Below are positions 50,964-61,267 of a stretch of DNA of 64,000 nucleotides, piece after piece. Origin of the DNA: Streptomyces sp. GESEQ-4 (GTDB taxonomy: Bacteria; Actinomycetota; Actinomycetes; Streptomycetales; Streptomycetaceae); the NCBI RefSeq assembly GCF_017948455.1, contig NZ_JAFFSU010000014.1, positions 62,001 through 126,000 of the forward strand. The letters run 5' to 3'. Both the position numbers and the translations under genes were made by a program. The stretch's first letter is position 1. Every line of letters starts with the position of its first letter. Below the pieces are notes generated by a model. The model had not been told where the DNA came from, ran no database searches, and saw nothing but the letters and a program-made list of their open reading frames with translations.

Positions 50964-51265
50964 GCGTGTCGAATCCGTCCGTCCGGGGCCATGACTGCGC
51001 GCCAGGCGCGCAATGCGTCCCGCCGAAATGCCGATACCCGGAATACGTGCCCCAGGAACGGAATTCCCGCGTGATGAAAGGCTGTTCCTGTGCCACCGGC
51101 GGACGGACCGTGGTCCGTACCGGTGTTGCCCTCGTACCCCTCGCTCACGTCCTGCCGCCCCTCGGTGACGTATGGTCAGGCCCGGCGCATGTGCCGGAAG
51201 TTACTGCTGTAAATCACTTGTGGAGGACGATCCTACGGTTGTGGCCCGGGGGCGCATCAAGGGTC
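50964..51265. other. Intergenic region between phosphatase and DUF402 genes
   Basis: 302 bp with no credible gene. TGCGCGCCAGGCGCGCA at 50996-51012 is a perfect 8-bp inverted repeat around one base. AT-richer DNA at 51195-51230 (GTTACTGCTGTAAATCAC) may be a promoter for an unrecognised transcript. Confidence 0.5.
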
Positions 51266-51958
51266 TCATGTGGACACGTGCGCGGGCGTGCAGTGCCAGT
51301 CCTCCGGCAGTGACGGTACAGCCCAGGACGGATCCGGGCGCCAGTGCTGCCAGCCGTCCGAGAACGGCGGCCCCCAGGCGCGGATCGTCTCCACCGCCGA
51401 CCGGCCCGCTGCCCGTACCCGCTCGGCGCCTTCGGCGTCCATCAGTCCGTCCCGCTGGGCCTGCGCGAACTCGTCCTCGTCCCGCCAGTGCCAACTGCGG
51501 TCCGGGTGGACGGAGATGTCCAGAAAGTGGTCCTCGGAGTCCACGCCGCCGTCCCAACGCGCCAGCGGCTCTTCGAGGTTGACGTACCAGTTCTTGAACC
51601 GCCAGCCCGGCTCCCAGAACAGCCACACCGACCAGGGCTCGCCCGGCCGCGCCAGCTTCAGCACACCGGTACCGAACCAGCGGTCGCGCCGCACGGTCCG
51701 CGGCTTGGTGTAGCGCGACCGCAGCGGCTCCTGGTGGACGGGAGTGCCGTCGGCGAGCACCGGCCTGACGCACTCCGTGCCGGGCGCCAGCCAGACGGCG
51801 AGAATGTCCGCGTCGTCCCGGACGACGGTCACGGGGCGGGCGATGTGGAAGCGGTCGCCGGCGTTCTCCCGGTAGCGCCACAGGATCCGGCTCCCGGGCG
51901 CCCAGAAGGCCGTCGTACCGTCCGCTTCCACTCGTCTCACCGCTCCGTCGTCTGGCAT
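51266..51958 (-). CDS. DUF402 domain protein (FomD-like)
   Basis: 230 residues. VLKLARPGEPWSVWLFWEPG, FKNWYVNLEEPLARWDGG, FLDISVHPDRSWHWRDEDEF and AVETIRAWGPPFSDGWQHW match the DUF402/FomD family, whose characterised members are metal-dependent hydrolases of nucleotide-like phosphates. The Asp/Glu cluster (D-x-E-D-H) suits metal binding. It lies between a phosphatase and fumC and is conserved at this position in Streptomyces, from memory. The substrate is unknown. Confidence 0.85.
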   Translation of the reverse strand: MPDDGAVRRVEADGTTAFWAPGSRILWRYRENAGDRFHIARPVTVVRDDADILAVWLAPGTECVRPVLADGTPVHQEPLRSRYTKPRTVRRDRWFGTGVLKLARPGEPWSVWLFWEPGWRFKNWYVNLEEPLARWDGGVDSEDHFLDISVHPDRSWHWRDEDEFAQAQRDGLMDAEGAERVRAAGRSAVETIRAWGPPFSDGWQHWRPDPSWAVPSLPEDWHCTPAHVST

Positions 51959-52030
51959 GCACAGATATTAGGTGTCACAGGCATACGACGCTGCGGTGCG
52001 CGTCACGGTTCACGCGGGCGGAACCTTTGG

Positions 52031-53416
52031 TTACGGGTGCGTCATGCGCAGCACGTCCAGGGCCTCGTCCAGTTGCTCCACAGTCAGGTCGCCCCGCTCC
52101 ACATACCCGCTGTCCAGCACCACTTGACGGATCGTCTTCCGTTCCGCGAGCGCCTTCTTGGCGACCTTGGCGGCTTCCTCGTACCCGATGTACTTGTTCA
52201 GCGGGGTCACCACGGAGGGTGACGACTCGGCGTACTCGCGCGCCCGCTCCCGGTGCGCGACGATCCCGTCCACGGTCCGGTCCGCGAGCAGCCGGGAGGC
52301 GTTGGCAAGCAGCCGGATCGACTCCAGCACGTTCTTGGCGATGACCGGCAGCATGACGTTCAGCTCGAAGTTCCCGGCGGCCCCCGCGGTGGCGACGGTG
52401 GCGTCATTGCCGATGACCTGGGCGCTGACCATCAGGACGGCTTCCGGAATGACCGGGTTGACCTTGCCCGGCATGATCGAGGACCCGGGCTGCAGGTCGG
52501 GCAGGCTGATCTCCGCGAGCCCGGTCCGGGGCCCGGAAGCCATCCACCGCAGATCGTTGGCGATCTTGGTCAACCCCACGGCGATGGTCCGCAGCTGCCC
52601 GCTCGTCTCCACGATCCCGTCCCGCGCGCCCTGCGCCTCGAAGTGGTCGCGGGCCTCGGTGAGCGGAAGCCCGGTCGCCCTCGCCACTTCCTCGATGACG
52701 GCGGCGGAGAAACCGGGCGGGGTGTTGATGCCGGTGCCGACGGCGGTGCCGCCGAGGGGCAGTTCGGCGAGGCGGGGGAGGGAGGCGTACAGCCGCTCGA
52801 CTCCGTACCGGACCTGGGCGGCGTATCCGCCGAACTCCTGCCCCAGGGTCACCGGCGTGGCATCCATGAGATGCGTCCGCCCCGACTTCACGACGTCGGC
52901 GAACTCCTCCGACTTGCGGGTGAGGGAGGCCGCGAGGTGTTCGAGGGCGGGGACGAGGTCACGGGTGACGGCGGCGGTGGCGGCGATGTGGATGGAGGAC
53001 GGGAAGACGTCGTTCGACGACTGCGAGGCGTTGACGTGGTCGTTCGGATGCACGGCCTTGCCCAGCCGCTCACTCGCCAGCGTGGCGATGACCTCGTTGG
53101 TGTTCATGTTGGACGAGGTCCCCGAGCCGGTCTGGAACACGTCGACCGGGAAGTGCTCGTCCCACCGCCCCTCGGCGACCTCACGGGCCGCCTCCTGGAC
53201 CGCCTCGGCGACGTCCTCGTCGAGCACCCCCAGCCGTGCGTTGACCTTCGCCGCGGCTCCCTTGATCCGCGCGAGCGCCTCGATGTGCGCGCGCTCGATG
53301 CGCTGCCCGGAGATGGGGAAGTTCTCGACGGCGCGCTGGGTCTGGGCCCGCCACTTGGCGTCCGCCGGGACGCGGACCTCGCCCATGGAGTCGTGCTCGA
53401 TGCGGTAGTCGCTCAT
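52031..53416 (-). CDS. fumC: Fumarate hydratase class II
   Basis: 461 residues from ATG 53416. The family signature GSSIMPGKVNP with its mobile loop is intact; other blocks are TGSGTSSNMNTNEVIA, NDHVNASQSSNDVFP and a GRTHLMDATPVTLGQEFGGY segment holding the catalytic His and substrate ligands. It interconverts fumarate and malate in the TCA cycle without an iron-sulphur cluster, so it keeps working under oxidative stress. A class I fumarase gene lies 0.7 kb away in the same direction. Confidence 0.97.
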   Translation of the reverse strand: MSDYRIEHDSMGEVRVPADAKWRAQTQRAVENFPISGQRIERAHIEALARIKGAAAKVNARLGVLDEDVAEAVQEAAREVAEGRWDEHFPVDVFQTGSGTSSNMNTNEVIATLASERLGKAVHPNDHVNASQSSNDVFPSSIHIAATAAVTRDLVPALEHLAASLTRKSEEFADVVKSGRTHLMDATPVTLGQEFGGYAAQVRYGVERLYASLPRLAELPLGGTAVGTGINTPPGFSAAVIEEVARATGLPLTEARDHFEAQGARDGIVETSGQLRTIAVGLTKIANDLRWMASGPRTGLAEISLPDLQPGSSIMPGKVNPVIPEAVLMVSAQVIGNDATVATAGAAGNFELNVMLPVIAKNVLESIRLLANASRLLADRTVDGIVAHRERAREYAESSPSVVTPLNKYIGYEEAAKVAKKALAERKTIRQVVLDSGYVERGDLTVEQLDEALDVLRMTHP

Positions 53417-53559
53417 ACCGGCTATAGCGATCGGGGGCGCCGCGATGTTCCGGGACTGGGGCCGAACGGCGACCCGGCTGCTCACCGGGCGAGCACGGGG
53501 TGATGGTCGGACAATGAAAGGTCGAGGGGGGAGATCCACCACCCCACAGGAGGCAGGAC

Positions 53560-54045
53560 ATGCGCCCCAACCTCAGGCGACTGGCCACGTTCGGGACCTG
53601 CCTGGTCGCAGCCGTCGCTCTCGGCGCCTCACACCCCGTGTCCGCCACCGACGGAGACGAGGACTTCACGCTCTACGCCAGGGAGGTCCCCGGCGACGAG
53701 GAAGGGGAGGGCGGAGCGCCCGCCCTCGGAGACTCCTTCTCCTTCGCCGACGACCTCTACCGCACCAAAGGCGGCGAGAAGGTCGGCCGCGACGGCGTGA
53801 CCTGCACCATCGTCCGCCTCGGCAATCCGGGCGACCTGCAGTGCGTCGGCACCTTCGCGCTGTCCGGCGGGTACCTCACCGGTCAGACACTCATGCAGTT
53901 CGACCCGGCGAACGAGTCGGCGGAACTGCCCCCGTTCGACATCGCCATCACGGGCGGAACCGGCGACTACGAAGAGGCGCGCGGTTCCATCCGCTCGACC
54001 GACGACGGGGAGTACTCGAAGCTGGACTTCCGCGTCAGGGGCTGA
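53560..54045 (+). CDS. Small secreted beta-barrel protein (allene oxide cyclase/dirigent-like)
   Basis: 161 residues from ATG 53560 with AGGAGG upstream. A signal peptide ends near VSA (residue 29). The mature part has FTLYAREV, GDSFSFADDLY, LQCVGTFALSGGYLTGQTL and FDIAITGGTGDYEEARGSI; the GGTGxYxxARG segment is typical of allene oxide cyclase and dirigent barrels. No enzymatic activity can be claimed; bacterial members are largely unstudied. It is divergent from fumC and convergent with the class I fumarase. Confidence 0.82.
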   Translation: MRPNLRRLATFGTCLVAAVALGASHPVSATDGDEDFTLYAREVPGDEEGEGGAPALGDSFSFADDLYRTKGGEKVGRDGVTCTIVRLGNPGDLQCVGTFALSGGYLTGQTLMQFDPANESAELPPFDIAITGGTGDYEEARGSIRSTDDGEYSKLDFRVRG

Positions 54046-54071
54046 ACTGCAGTGCCGCGGGGGCGAAGGCG

Positions 54072-55739
<1,668 letters not shown>

Positions 55740-55872
55740 GTCGCCCATTCCTCACTCGACAGACGCGACGGCTGACCTCCATCGGCAGCGCCCACCAGCG
55801 TAGAACCTGCGTCGGCGGCGGAGCTTGTGAGGTAATCCTCAGTTGGGGTAGTCGCGATCTATCGCGTTTGGG

Positions 55873-55878
55873 TACGCT
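55873..55878 (+). promoter_or_regulatory. -10 box TACGCT for a leaderless transcript
   Basis: TACGCT lies 6 nt before GTG 55885; no Shine-Dalgarno sequence precedes it. Confidence 0.45.
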
Positions 55879-55884
55879 GCTGTC

Positions 55885-56580
55885 GTGGACCTTCAGAAGC
55901 ACACCGCGCCCGCGCAGACCGCGCCCGCCGCCACCGAGCTACGTGCCTCCGACGCCGACCGCGACCGGGTCGCGGACATCCTGCGCGAGGCACTCGCCGA
56001 GGGCCGCCTCACCGCCGACGAGCACGCCGAGCGGGTCGAGGGCGTGCTGGCCGCCAAGACCGTGGGCGAGCTGGACGTCTTCATCCAGGACCTGCCCGCC
56101 GCCCACCAGCGCCGGATGCCCCCGGCCGCCGCCCCCAACCGCCCCACCGCCGGCGCCATCCCGGTCGACCCCGATGACAACGTGGTCGCGGTGTTCAGCA
56201 GCACCGTCCGCAAGGGCCGCTGGCGCGCGGGCCGCCGTATCCACGCGTACGCGATCTTCGGCAGCGTGGAGATAGACCTCAGCGAGGCCCTCTTCGAGTA
56301 CCAGCAGGTCGTGATCAAGGCCATCTCGGTCTTCGGCAACGTCGAGGTCCGCGTCCCGGAGAACGTGTCGCTGCGCGGCACCGGCGGCGGTGTCCTCGGC
56401 AACTTCGAGGTGGACACGCTGGATTCGACGGAATCGCAGGCGCCGGTCGTCTACGTCGACGGCTGGGCCGTCCTCGGCAACATCGAGGCAAGGCCCAAGC
56501 GGGGCAAGCTGGTTGCCGACATCCTCGACCGGGTCCAGCGCAAGGTCGACAAGGGTTTGCGCAAACATCTGGATCATTGA
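55885..56580 (+). CDS. DUF1707 domain protein
   Basis: 231 residues from GTG 55885. The N-terminal DUF1707 domain ELRASDADRDRVADILREAL and GRLTADEHAERVEGVLAAKT resembles SHOCT-like helical motifs. The C-terminal half (VAVFSSTVRKGRW, HAYAIFGSVEIDLSEA, ISVFGNVEVRVPENV, AVLGNIEARPKRG) is a repeating beta-helix of the cell-wall-active-antibiotic-response (LiaF-like) type. No membrane helix is present. The role is unknown; LiaF resemblance hints at envelope stress. Confidence 0.88.
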   Translation: MDLQKHTAPAQTAPAATELRASDADRDRVADILREALAEGRLTADEHAERVEGVLAAKTVGELDVFIQDLPAAHQRRMPPAAAPNRPTAGAIPVDPDDNVVAVFSSTVRKGRWRAGRRIHAYAIFGSVEIDLSEALFEYQQVVIKAISVFGNVEVRVPENVSLRGTGGGVLGNFEVDTLDSTESQAPVVYVDGWAVLGNIEARPKRGKLVADILDRVQRKVDKGLRKHLDH

Positions 56581-56754
56581 CGGTTGTGAACCGGGGCCTG
56601 ATCCAAGGGGATTCGATCAGTCTCCGGCGCCGCACGGCATCGCGCACGAAGCGCCGTATTCCAGCGGTTCGGAACACAGTGCATAGGCGTACGCACAGCG
56701 GGTATCCCTTGCTGCATCGTCTCTCGCTCGCGAAGCCGTCGTCAGGAGTAGACC

Positions 56755-57135
56755 GTGCTGCAACCGCCGCATTCGTCCCTGCAGGTAGCTGCCGCTCCGG
56801 CGCCGCGGGTGCCAGTGCGAGACAGGGACCAAGACGCGCCTTGGCACACCGAGGCGGTGTGCCGGCGCGACGAGGCCGGCCTGTTCTTCGCCCCCTCCAA
56901 GGAACCCACCGCCGCACGCCTCTCCCGCGAGGAGGCCGCCAAGCGCGTCTGCGCCCGCTGCCCCGTCATGGTCGAGTGCCGCGAGCACGCACTGCTGCAA
57001 CCCGAGCCCTACGGCGTCTGGGGCGGCCTCACCGCCGCCGAACGCCGCGTGGTCCTGGCCAGGCGCCGCCGCCGCGACATGGAACTCAAGAAGGCAGCAA
57101 GGACAACAACGGACCGCATAGCCCAGGCAGGCTGA
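56755..57135 (+). CDS. WhiB-family iron-sulphur regulator
   Basis: 126 residues from GTG 56755 (AGGAG upstream). The four cluster ligands are Cys36, Cys66, Cys69 and Cys75 (AVCRRDE ... RVCARCPVMVEC), followed by GVWGGLT and a basic C-terminal stretch (RRVVLARRRRR) that contacts DNA. WhiB proteins bind the housekeeping sigma factor and respond to redox signals or NO. By position next to glpX it may be the gene called wblI in S. coelicolor, but I did not verify this. The 174-bp upstream region holds CTGATC/GATCAG (56596-56601, 56613-56618). Confidence 0.95.
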   Translation: MLQPPHSSLQVAAAPAPRVPVRDRDQDAPWHTEAVCRRDEAGLFFAPSKEPTAARLSREEAAKRVCARCPVMVECREHALLQPEPYGVWGGLTAAERRVVLARRRRRDMELKKAARTTTDRIAQAG

Positions 57136-57142
57136 GCAACAA

Positions 57143-57178
57143 AGAAGGGCGCCCCCACCGCACCGGGGGCGCCCTTCT
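57143..57178. terminator. Bidirectional hairpin terminator, WhiB and glpX genes
   Basis: AGAAGGGCGCCCCC (57143-57156) and GGGGGCGCCCTTCT (57165-57178) form a perfect 14-bp stem with an 8-nt loop between the two convergent genes. Confidence 0.9.
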
Positions 57179-57207
57179 GATTCCGGGGGAGTGGTCCGAC
57201 CCCCGAG

Positions 57208-58245
57208 CTATTTGGCGCGATCAAAGTCAATCGCGCTATAAGCCCGCAGCTTGCTCAACCGATGCTCGGAATCAATCCTCCGCACCGTCCCCGACTTCGA
57301 CCGCATCACGATGGAATCAGTCGTCGCGTTCTCCGACCGATACCGCACCCCCCGCAGCAGCTCCCCATCCGTGATCCCCGTCGCCACAAAGAACACGTTC
57401 TCCCCGGACACCAGGTCGTCGGTCATCAGCACCCGGTCCAGGTCATGCCCCGCATCCACCGCCCGCCGCCGCTCCTCGTCATCCTTGGGCCACAACTTGC
57501 CCTGAATGGTCCCCCCGAGGCACTTCACCGCACAGGCCGAGATGATCCCCTCCGGCGTCCCGCCGATACCGAGCAGCATGTCGACCCCGGTGCCCTCGCG
57601 CAGCGCGTAGATCGACCCCGCGACATCCCCGTCCGAGATCAGCTTGATCCGCGCACCGGCGTCCCGGATCTCCTTGATGATCCCCTCGTGTCGCGGCCGG
57701 TCCAGGATGACCACGGTCACATCCTCCGGCGTGGACCGCTTCGCCTTGGCGACCCGGCGGATGTTCACCGAGACGGGCGCGTCGATGTCCACGAAGTCGG
57801 CCGCCTCGGGCCCGGTGACCAGCTTGTCCATGTAGAAGACGGCGGACGGGTCGAACATCGACCCGCGATCCGCGGCGGCGAGCACGGCGATCGCGTTCGG
57901 CATGCCCTTCGCGGTCAGCGTGGTCCCGTCGATCGGGTCGACGGCGATGTCGCACTCGGGTCCGGTCCCGTCACCGACGCGCTCCCCGTTGAAGAGCATC
58001 GGGGCCTCGTCCTTCTCACCCTCGCCGATGACGACGACGCCGTTCATCGACACGGTGGAGACGAGGGCCCGCATGGCGCGCACGGCCGCACCGTCGGCGC
58101 CGTTCTTGTCGCCGCGCCCGACCCAGCGGCCGGCGGCCATCGCCGCGGCTTCGGTGACCCTGACGAGTTCCAGGGCGAGGTTGCGGTCGGGGGCCTCGGA
58201 GGGGACTTCGAGTTCGGACGGCAGATGATGATGGTTCTCGGTCAT
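57208..58245 (-). CDS. glpX: Fructose-1,6-bisphosphatase class II
   Basis: 345 residues from ATG 58245 (GAAAGGTG upstream). GDKNGADGAAVRAMR, GVVVIGEGEKDEAPML, DIAVDPIDGTTLTAKG (metal-binding Asp and Glu) and LISDGDVAGSIYAL, LGIGGTPEGIISAC are the GlpX blocks. It dephosphorylates fructose 1,6-bisphosphate in gluconeogenesis; actinobacteria usually rely on this type alone. It lies between a WhiB regulator and a divergent DUF4245 gene. Confidence 0.97.
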   Translation of the reverse strand: MTENHHHLPSELEVPSEAPDRNLALELVRVTEAAAMAAGRWVGRGDKNGADGAAVRAMRALVSTVSMNGVVVIGEGEKDEAPMLFNGERVGDGTGPECDIAVDPIDGTTLTAKGMPNAIAVLAAADRGSMFDPSAVFYMDKLVTGPEAADFVDIDAPVSVNIRRVAKAKRSTPEDVTVVILDRPRHEGIIKEIRDAGARIKLISDGDVAGSIYALREGTGVDMLLGIGGTPEGIISACAVKCLGGTIQGKLWPKDDEERRRAVDAGHDLDRVLMTDDLVSGENVFFVATGITDGELLRGVRYRSENATTDSIVMRSKSGTVRRIDSEHRLSKLRAYSAIDFDRAK

Positions 58246-58372
58246 CGACACGCACCTTTCTGATACGACGACGGCCGGATGAGGGTATGGCGACGACTCT
58301 ATCGCCCGACCGACAGAATGAGCAGGGGACCCCACGGATGAGCAGGCCAGGGCACCTGCGACGATAGAGGGC

Positions 58373-58894
58373 GTGGCAGGTTCGAACGGAAAGCAGAAGA
58401 CGGTCCGGGACATGGTCCTCTCCCTGGGCCTGATCGGGATCATGGCGGGGGTCATCTACCTCTTCATCCCGCACGACGACTCGGAGCCCGACCTCAAGCG
58501 GGTGGACTACCGCGTCGAGCTGCTCACGGCGCGTCGTGCGGCGCCGTACCCGGTGGTCGCGCCGGAGGGCCTGCCGAAGACCTGGAAGGCGACCTCCGTC
58601 CGCTTCCAGGGGGACGAGTTCGAGACCTGGCATCTCGGCTTCCACACTCCCGACGGTGAGTACGTGCAGGTCGAGCAGTCGACTCAGAAGCCGTCGGCGT
58701 TCATCGACGACTCCACGCAGGGCGCGGAGGCCGCGGACAAGAAGCAGGAGATCGGCGGCCGGACCTGGACCCGGTACACCGGCGGCCGGTACGACGCGCT
58801 CGTGCACCAGGCCGACGGGGCGACGACCGTGGTGGCGGGCACGGGCTCGTTCGAGCTGCTGACCGAGATGGCGCAGGCGCTCAAGACGAAGTGA
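58373..58894 (+). CDS. DUF4245 single-pass membrane protein
   Basis: 173 residues from GTG 58373. One N-terminal membrane helix (MVLSLGLIGIMAGVIYLFIP) is followed by an exported domain: YRVELLTARRAAPYPVVAP, WKATSVRFQGDEFETWHLGF, YVQVEQSTQKPSAFI and RTWTRYTGGRYDALV, the DUF4245 pattern. The family is actinobacterial and uncharacterised. It is divergent from glpX, a neighbourhood also found in mycobacteria (from memory). Confidence 0.88.
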   Translation: MAGSNGKQKTVRDMVLSLGLIGIMAGVIYLFIPHDDSEPDLKRVDYRVELLTARRAAPYPVVAPEGLPKTWKATSVRFQGDEFETWHLGFHTPDGEYVQVEQSTQKPSAFIDDSTQGAEAADKKQEIGGRTWTRYTGGRYDALVHQADGATTVVAGTGSFELLTEMAQALKTK

Positions 58895-58900
58895 ACGTAC

Positions 58901-58935
58901 GAAAGCCCCCGGCGGTGGTGCTGCCGGGGGCTTTC
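58901..58935. terminator. Bidirectional hairpin terminator, DUF4245 and nitroreductase genes
   Basis: GAAAGCCCCCGGC (58901-58913) and GCCGGGGGCTTTC (58923-58935) are exact 13-bp inverted repeats around a 9-nt loop. Confidence 0.9.
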
Positions 58936-58982
58936 GTCATGTCTGGGATGTCTGCACGACGCGACGTCTATCGTGCCGTCCG

Positions 58983-59573
58983 TCAGACGGTCGTGACGAC
59001 CTGCTCGTACGGCAGTCGCGGGGAGCGCGGGAACCAGGCGTCGTCGCCCGGCTTGCCGATGTTGACGACCATCAGCGGGGTGTGGTCGTCGTCCAGGAAC
59101 TCCTTGCGGACGCCGTCGAAGTCCAGGCCGGTCATGGGGCCTGCGGCCAGACCGGCGGCGCGGACGCCGATGATGAAGTACGCGGCCTGGAGGGCGGCGT
59201 TGAGACCGGCGGCACCCTCACGGGCGGCGCGCTCGGCGAAGAAGACGTCCTTGGCCTGCGGGAAGTGCGGGAAGAGCTCGGGCAGCTCCTCGTGGAACTC
59301 GTTGTCCGCGGCCAGGATCGCGACCAGCGGGGCGGTGGCCGTCTTCGGCTGGTTGCCCTCGGCCATGTGCTGCACCAGGCGCTCGCGGGCCTCGGCGGAG
59401 CGGACCAGGGTGACGCGCAGCGGGCTCTGGTTGAAGGCGGTCGGGCCGTACTTGACCAGGTCGTAGATCGCCTGGACCTGCTCTTCGGTCACCGGCTCGT
59501 CGGTGAAGGTGTTCGCGGTGCGGGCCTCGCGGAACAGCAGGTCCTGGGCGGCGGGGTCAAGAACGAGAGTCAT
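58983..59573 (-). CDS. Nitroreductase-family protein, RutE/HadB type
   Basis: 196 residues from ATG 59573 (GAAGG upstream). YDLVKYGPTAFNQSPLRVTL and MTGLDFDGVRKEFL match the RutE (malonic semialdehyde reductase) branch, where FMN binds the N-terminal Arg/Asn and the C-terminal R-PxL segment. In this window no other pyrimidine-degradation gene is present, so the substrate is not fixed. Members reduce 3-oxo acids, nitro compounds or quinones with NADPH. Confidence 0.9.
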   Translation of the reverse strand: MTLVLDPAAQDLLFREARTANTFTDEPVTEEQVQAIYDLVKYGPTAFNQSPLRVTLVRSAEARERLVQHMAEGNQPKTATAPLVAILAADNEFHEELPELFPHFPQAKDVFFAERAAREGAAGLNAALQAAYFIIGVRAAGLAAGPMTGLDFDGVRKEFLDDDHTPLMVVNIGKPGDDAWFPRSPRLPYEQVVTTV

Positions 59574-59712
59574 ACGTGAACCTTCTCGGTGTGTGCGTCG
59601 GCCCCGGAAGCGGACCGTGGACCGGTTGACGTCCCCGACGGTACGCGAGTGAAGTTCAACGTTCAACAAAAAGCGGGGCGTGGTGATCCGCTTCACAGTT
59701 CACCCAGGCTTT

Positions 59713-59964
59713 TTACTCGGAGTCGCCCTCGGTCCCCGCCGCTTCCTCCTCGGCCAGCGCCGCGTCCAGCCGGGCCCGCGCACCGTCCAGCCAGCGCCGG
59801 CAGACCTTCGCCAGCTCCTCGCCCCGCTCCCAGAGCGCGAGGGACTCCTCCAGCGTCGTACCGCCCGCCTCCAGCCGCCGTACGACCTCGATCAGCTCGT
59901 CGCGAGCCTGCTCGTACCCCAGCGCCTCGCCCGCGGCCACGCTCTCCTCCACCTTGCTGGTCAT
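59713..59964 (-). CDS. xseB: Exodeoxyribonuclease VII small subunit
   Basis: 83 residues, normal length. GYEQARDELIEVVRRLEAGG and TLEESLALWERGEELAKVCR are the conserved XseB helices that wrap the large subunit. The acidic tail EEEAAGTEGDSE is typical. It follows xseA by 9 nt in the same operon and gives the enzyme that degrades single-stranded DNA. Confidence 0.95.
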   Translation of the reverse strand: MTSKVEESVAAGEALGYEQARDELIEVVRRLEAGGTTLEESLALWERGEELAKVCRRWLDGARARLDAALAEEEAAGTEGDSE

Positions 59965-59973
59965 GCGCCCACC

Positions 59974-61194
59974 CTATGCATCGCTTCGTGCGTCGACTCG
60001 TACGGAGAACTCGCCCTCGGCGACCCGCGCGCGCAGTGCCTCGTCCGCCGTCACCTCACCGGGATCCCGGACCACATGCCCGTCGGCCTTCTGCAGCACC
60101 GCATAGCCCCGCTGCAGGGTCGCCGCGGGGGAGAGGCCCACCACGCGCGCGTGGGTGTGCGTCAGCTCCGAGTCGGCGCGGTCGAGGAGGTGGCCGAGGG
60201 TGCGCCGGCCGCGGTCGGTCAGGGACGCCACATGGTCGGCCCGCTCGTCGATCATGCGGTGCGGATCCTCTATCGACGGCCGGGCCAGCGCATGCGCGAG
60301 CCCCCGCTCCTCCCGCTCGATGAAGGCCTCGACACACCGCCGAGCACGGTCACGCAGCAGCCGCACCCGCTCGTATTCCTCTCCCACGTCCGGTACGACC
60401 TTCTTGGCGGCGTCGGTGGGAGTGGAGGCGCGCACATCGGCGACGTGGTCGAGGAGCGGGTTGTCGGGCTCGTGTCCGATGGCGGACACGACGGGCGTAC
60501 GACAGGCCGCGACCGCCCGTACGAGCTGCTCGTCGGAGAACGGCAGCAGATCCTCCACGCTGCCGCCGCCCCGCGCGACGATGATCACGTCCACGTCGTC
60601 GATCGCGTCCAGGTCCTTCACCGCCTGCACGACCTGCGGCACGGCGTGCACGCCCTGCACGGCGACGTTGCGCACCTCGAAACGGACGGCCGGCCAGCGG
60701 TGCCGGGCGTTCTCCAGCACATCCCGCTCCGCGGCGGAGGCCCGCCCGCAGACCAGCCCGATGAGCTGCGGCAGAAAGGGCAACGGCTTCTTCCGCTCGG
60801 CGGCGAACAGCCCTTCCGCGCCCAGTGCCTTCTTCAACTGCTCCAGCCGCGCGAGCAGTTCCCCCACCCCCACGGGCTTTATCTCGGCGGCCCGCAACGA
60901 CAACTGCCCCCGCGGCGCGTACCACTCCGGTTTCGCCAGTACGACGACCCGGGCGCCCTCACTCACCACATCGGCGACGGCATCGAACACCTGGCGATAA
61001 CACGTGACGCTCACGGAGATGTCGTACGACGGATCCCGCAACGTCAGGAACACGACCCCCGCCCCCGGTCGCCGCGACAACTGTGTGATCTGCCCCTCGA
61101 CCCACACCGCCCCGAGCCGGTCGATCCAACCCCCGATGAGCCGCGACACCTCACCGACGGGCAGCGGCGTTTCCGCGGACGTGTTCAAGGCCAT
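59974..61194 (-). CDS. xseA: Exodeoxyribonuclease VII large subunit
   Basis: 406 residues from ATG 61194. An N-terminal OB fold (PLPVGEVSRLIGGWIDRL, VWVEGQITQLSR) is followed by the catalytic domain: IIVARGGGSVEDLLPFSDE, VSAIGHEPDNPLLDHVADVR, AATLQRGYAVLQ. It forms the nuclease with XseB. A longer frame starts upstream but lacks a ribosome site. It is divergent from ispH with a 73-bp gap. Confidence 0.97.
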   Translation of the reverse strand: MALNTSAETPLPVGEVSRLIGGWIDRLGAVWVEGQITQLSRRPGAGVVFLTLRDPSYDISVSVTCYRQVFDAVADVVSEGARVVVLAKPEWYAPRGQLSLRAAEIKPVGVGELLARLEQLKKALGAEGLFAAERKKPLPFLPQLIGLVCGRASAAERDVLENARHRWPAVRFEVRNVAVQGVHAVPQVVQAVKDLDAIDDVDVIIVARGGGSVEDLLPFSDEQLVRAVAACRTPVVSAIGHEPDNPLLDHVADVRASTPTDAAKKVVPDVGEEYERVRLLRDRARRCVEAFIEREERGLAHALARPSIEDPHRMIDERADHVASLTDRGRRTLGHLLDRADSELTHTHARVVGLSPAATLQRGYAVLQKADGHVVRDPGEVTADEALRARVAEGEFSVRVDARSDA

Positions 61195-61254
61195 GCCGCG
61201 AGCGTAACGGCCACCGCCGACAGCACACCTCGCCAGTCGTGTCGAGCGCGGCCT

Positions 61255-61260
61255 TACGAT
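61255..61260 (+). promoter_or_regulatory. -10 box TACGAT for leaderless ispH
   Basis: TACGAT ends 7 nt before ATG 61268. A second ATG at 61259 overlaps the box itself, so the start at 61268 is preferred; no Shine-Dalgarno sequence is present for either. Confidence 0.5.
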
Positions 61261-61267
61261 GGGACGC

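Noticed and set aside
50961..51012. CGAATCC near 50970 and the following inverted repeat considered as a tRNA T-arm.
   Set aside because: No GTTCGA T-loop, no acceptor or anticodon stems can be built around it.
51172..51582. A plus-strand frame of 136 codons antisense to the DUF402 gene.
   Set aside because: The first part has no family or ribosome site and the rest is the shadow of the DUF402 gene.
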